DNA of 64,000 bases from Citromicrobium bathyomarinum. GTDB lineage: Bacteria; Pseudomonadota; Alphaproteobacteria; Sphingomonadales; Sphingomonadaceae. The notes beneath the pieces are model-generated. The model saw only the letters and a program-made list of their open reading frames with translations, made no database searches and was not told where the DNA came from. The stretch spans positions 310,001-374,000 of the forward strand of contig CP155577.1 in assembly GCA_001306305.2 (NCBI GenBank). The letters run 5' to 3'. Positions 63,643 to 64,000 of this stretch are shown here, in pieces. The first letter of the stretch is position 1; every line of letters starts with the position of its first letter. Position numbers and translations under genes: made by a program.

Positions 63643-64000
63643 GGGTGTTCTCCTGATGGAATGAAGGCGCAGGTGAGGATCACGAGGCCCACAAGCCCAA
63701 AGGGCTCCCTCCACTCTCTTCAATGGCTGTGGCGACCATCTATACGACCGGGATGGGGCGATCAGGGATCGGCTGAGATCCGTCCATGAGAGCAGTTGTT
63801 CTCGATGCGCGAACTCATCCGCAGGCCAGTCAGCACCGGGCACAGGCAGATTAGTCGCCCGGACTTAAGGAAGGACGTGATCAGGCTCTGACGCTACGCG
63901 ACACGGGAACTTGTCGATTCATTCAGTCACACGGAGGGGAGGAGAGGAAGGGAAACTAGGGCGCAATCGGAGGCAGCGCTCAGATTCATTCGGACCCTGA
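63643..64000 (-). promoter_or_regulatory. Leader and promoter region of the parB-like gene
   Basis: 358 bp with no gene. It holds the Shine-Dalgarno AGGAGA, the mini-hairpin AGCCC-AAA-GGGCT (63694-63706), and a -10-like TATAGA on the minus strand (63744-63739) with CTGATC 16 nt upstream as a weak -35. Nothing else recognisable to the window end. Confidence 0.5.

Noticed and set aside
63900-64000. Integration site or tRNA at the right edge
   Set aside because: No tRNA-like cloverleaf, integrase gene or repeated end sequence can be seen in the window.

Overview
The window is high-GC DNA that looks like an alphaproteobacterium of the order Sphingomonadales (Erythrobacter or Sphingomonas relatives). 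This is inferred from the TonB receptor plus lasso-peptide isopeptidase, from the RepA/TraF/DUF736/DUF2840/DUF3363-relaxase backbone, and from the style of the metal genes. It reads as a conjugative element (plasmid or integrative element) with a roughly 42-kb metal-resistance cargo set between two blocks of element backbone.

Layout. (1) 1-5436: part of a lasso-peptide locus, with a TonB-dependent receptor (5' end outside the window), an S9 isopeptidase and an N-terminally truncated lasso cyclase. (2) 5437-13286, minus strand: transfer and replication genes: truncated traG/virD4, a RES/MbcA-type toxin-antitoxin pair, a DUF3363 relaxase, a lytic transglycosylase, DUF736, the TraF peptidase, DUF2840, repA and an AlpA-like regulator. 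Iteron-like repeats and a candidate oriT lie here. (3) 13859-15830: small monocistronic genes including ssb, with long structured leaders. (4) 16114-57870: metal cargo. (5) 58119-63642: backbone again, with a DUF2493 protein, a hypothetical, ArdC and a large ParB-like protein on the minus strand, plus a stray GNAT gene on the plus strand.

Metal cargo. 16.1-23.2 kb (minus): a CnrY/CnrX/CnrH-like anti-sigma, periplasmic metal sensor and ECF sigma cassette, followed by copA-copB, an NTF2-like protein, a PepSY protein, and a separate DUF2231 plus His/Met-rich lipoprotein unit. An IS5-family element (23274-24228, TSD TTA) sits between this cassette and divergent plus-strand genes (methyltransferase-DUF411; APC permease-channel-like-DUF305-lipoprotein; NAD(P)-binding protein; MBL-rhodanese protein). 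31.2-42.4 kb (plus): a secreted protein, Cus-type RND efflux (TolC, CusB with HMBD and CusF domains, CusA), CusF, a multicopper oxidase, a copper P1B-ATPase with a YHS domain, and a membrane protein. 42.5-57.9 kb: cytochrome c-FTR1 iron permease, a CDF transporter divergent from a MerR regulator, an aldehyde dehydrogenase/acetolactate synthase-like pair, CDF-membrane protein-CDF-STAS, and czcCBA with a small His/Cys-rich protein.

Main finding. Five intergenic sites share the pattern (T)GAGGG or (T)AAGGG, exactly 16 nt, then CGTA. They lie in promoter position before the anti-sigma gene, copA, the DUF2231 gene, the methyltransferase gene and the APC-permease gene. This defines a candidate autoregulated ECF regulon linking known copper genes (copAB, DUF411, DUF305) to several genes with no described metal role. 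The sensor keeps all five CnrX metal ligands at a constant offset, yet the regulated genes look copper-related. The IS5 element landed precisely between two of these divergent promoters.
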